DNA of 30,027 nt, from NCBI GenBank assembly GCA_018221165.1, contig JAAOYD010000111.1, positions 1-30,027 on the forward strand, read 5' to 3'. The DNA comes from Candidatus Woesearchaeota archaeon. GTDB taxonomy: Archaea > Nanobdellota > Nanobdellia > Woesearchaeales > UBA525. This document shows, one piece after another, positions 29,278-30,027 of this stretch. Within the stretch, counting starts at the first letter, position 1. Each line of letters opens with the position of its first letter. The position numbers and the translations under genes are program-made. Below the pieces are notes generated by a model. The model did no database searches and was not told the origin of the DNA. It worked only from the letters and a program-made list of their open reading frames with translations.

Positions 29278-30027
29278 CTAGAGAAAAAGTAGCAATATCA
29301 TCAAGCCAACACCAGTAAGCATTGCCAATAATTGCGCCACACTTCTGGCTGTCCGTGTTTCCTTGTGCAGTTCAGGAATGAGGTCGGTGCCTGCGAGGTA
29401 GAGAAAGGTGCCAGCTGCGAATGGGAGCAAGTATGGAATGATGGGCGCGAGCGCATCTTTGAAGAGGAGTAGGAGGATAGCGCCGAGGAGCGCGGTCAAT
29501 GCGCTGAGGAAGTTCACCAGCAACGCTTTCATTCTTGAAAAACCAGCGTGGATGAGCACGGCGAAGTCGCCTATTTCTTGCGGAATCTCATGGAAAAGTA
29601 CAGCAACAGTGGTTGCGATACCTGTGGGGATGCTGACGATATAGGCAGCTGCTATCAGGATGCCGTCCATGAAATTGTGCACGCCGTCGCCGAGGAGGTT
29701 GACGTAGGCAAATGGCTTGATGTGATGATGGTCTGGTGTGTGGTGGTCGCAGTGCGCGCCGTGGCAGTGGTGCCAGTGGATGTATTTCTCCAGGATGAAG
29801 GCTGCGAGGAAGCCACCAAGGAGCGTTGCCGCGACCGGCAGGCCAAAGCCGATTTGTTCGATGGTTTCTGGCAGGAGATGGAAGAAGACGCCACCGAGGA
29901 GCGCACCGATGCTGAAGGCGACGAGTTCTAAGAGAATCGCTCTAAGAGTCTTTTGCTTGAGTGATAAGAGCGCGAGGCCAACCAGTGAGGCAAGGCTGAC
30001 AATAAGGACGCTGACGATTGTGTAGAG
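29278..30027 (-). CDS. ZIP-family metal transporter (N-terminus beyond the window)
   Basis: The frame is open to the window edge (250 codons), with no ATG in the visible part, so only a few N-terminal residues are missing. It has the ZIP signatures: HNFMDG in the fourth helix and HEIPQEIGDF in the fifth, which form the binuclear metal path. A His-rich cytoplasmic loop between the third and fourth helices (HWHHCHGAHCDHH...HHH) is typical of Zn-binding regulation. The GVFFHLLPE and GTFLYLAGTDLIPEL segments match the ZupT/GufA-like group. It imports Zn2+ or a related divalent metal. A start restricted to GTG 29682 would miss three helices. Confidence 0.9.
   Translation of the reverse strand, partial: LYTIVSVLIVSLASLVGLALLSLKQKTLRAILLELVAFSIGALLGGVFFHLLPETIEQIGFGLPVAATLLGGFLAAFILEKYIHWHHCHGAHCDHHTPDHHHIKPFAYVNLLGDGVHNFMDGILIAAAYIVSIPTGIATTVAVLFHEIPQEIGDFAVLIHAGFSRMKALLVNFLSALTALLGAILLLLFKDALAPIIPYLLPFAAGTFLYLAGTDLIPELHKETRTARSVAQLLAMLTGVGLMILLLFL

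Overview
The window reads as a compact archaeal chromosome segment. The evidence is a transcription factor S gene, a PIN-PilT-KH ATPase, a Sec11-type signal peptidase, and archaeal TATA boxes about 25-29 bp upstream of most start codons, which implies leaderless mRNAs. Gene packing, the mix of gene families and the style of the giant Cys-rich surface protein suggest a DPANN-type archaeon, perhaps Woesearchaeota-like. That placement is inference. About 24 protein genes and one tRNA fill almost everything. I see no rRNA, CRISPR array, insertion sequence or prophage.

Layout. 1-3182: end of a VWA-domain protein, a divergent DisA_N-like (diadenylate cyclase family) gene with an operator-like palindrome at its promoter, a metallophosphoesterase and an unrecognised protein. 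3183-6032: a non-coding stretch with a short direct repeat, a NrdG-like radical SAM protein, a dTMP-kinase-like protein, a UPF0200-type P-loop kinase and a dCMP deaminase, which together look like a deoxynucleotide-supply neighbourhood. 6029-8829: DUF167, TFS, signal peptidase, an FNR-type flavin reductase, a zinc-ribbon membrane protein, a 45-residue charged protein and a treble-clef/TRASH-like zinc protein. 8826-11790: seryl-tRNA synthetase behind a PIN-PilT-KH ATPase. 11868-17733: a small membrane protein, a DUF1704/MATCAP-like metallopeptidase, an exported transglutaminase-like protein, CcdA, a holin-like membrane protein, a RecA/KaiC-like protein without a P-loop and a multi-pass membrane protein. 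17730-18371: a YdeI/OmdA-family protein directly behind tRNA-Ser(GCU). 18406-29196: one 3596-residue secreted, membrane-anchored protein with four parallel beta-helix units, four Cys modules, Ig-like and CBM6 domains, and a small cytoplasmic domain. 29278 to the right edge: a ZIP metal transporter, cut at its N-terminus.

Two architectural regularities stand out. All seven convergent gene pairs overlap by exactly 4 bp with interlocked stop codons (YTAR). Four of the six divergent pairs are separated by only 77-86 bp holding two back-to-back TATA boxes. The best candidates for unusual biology are the giant surface protein, the DAC-like protein that keeps DGA but has WHI in place of RHR, and the 7/7 stop-codon interlock.
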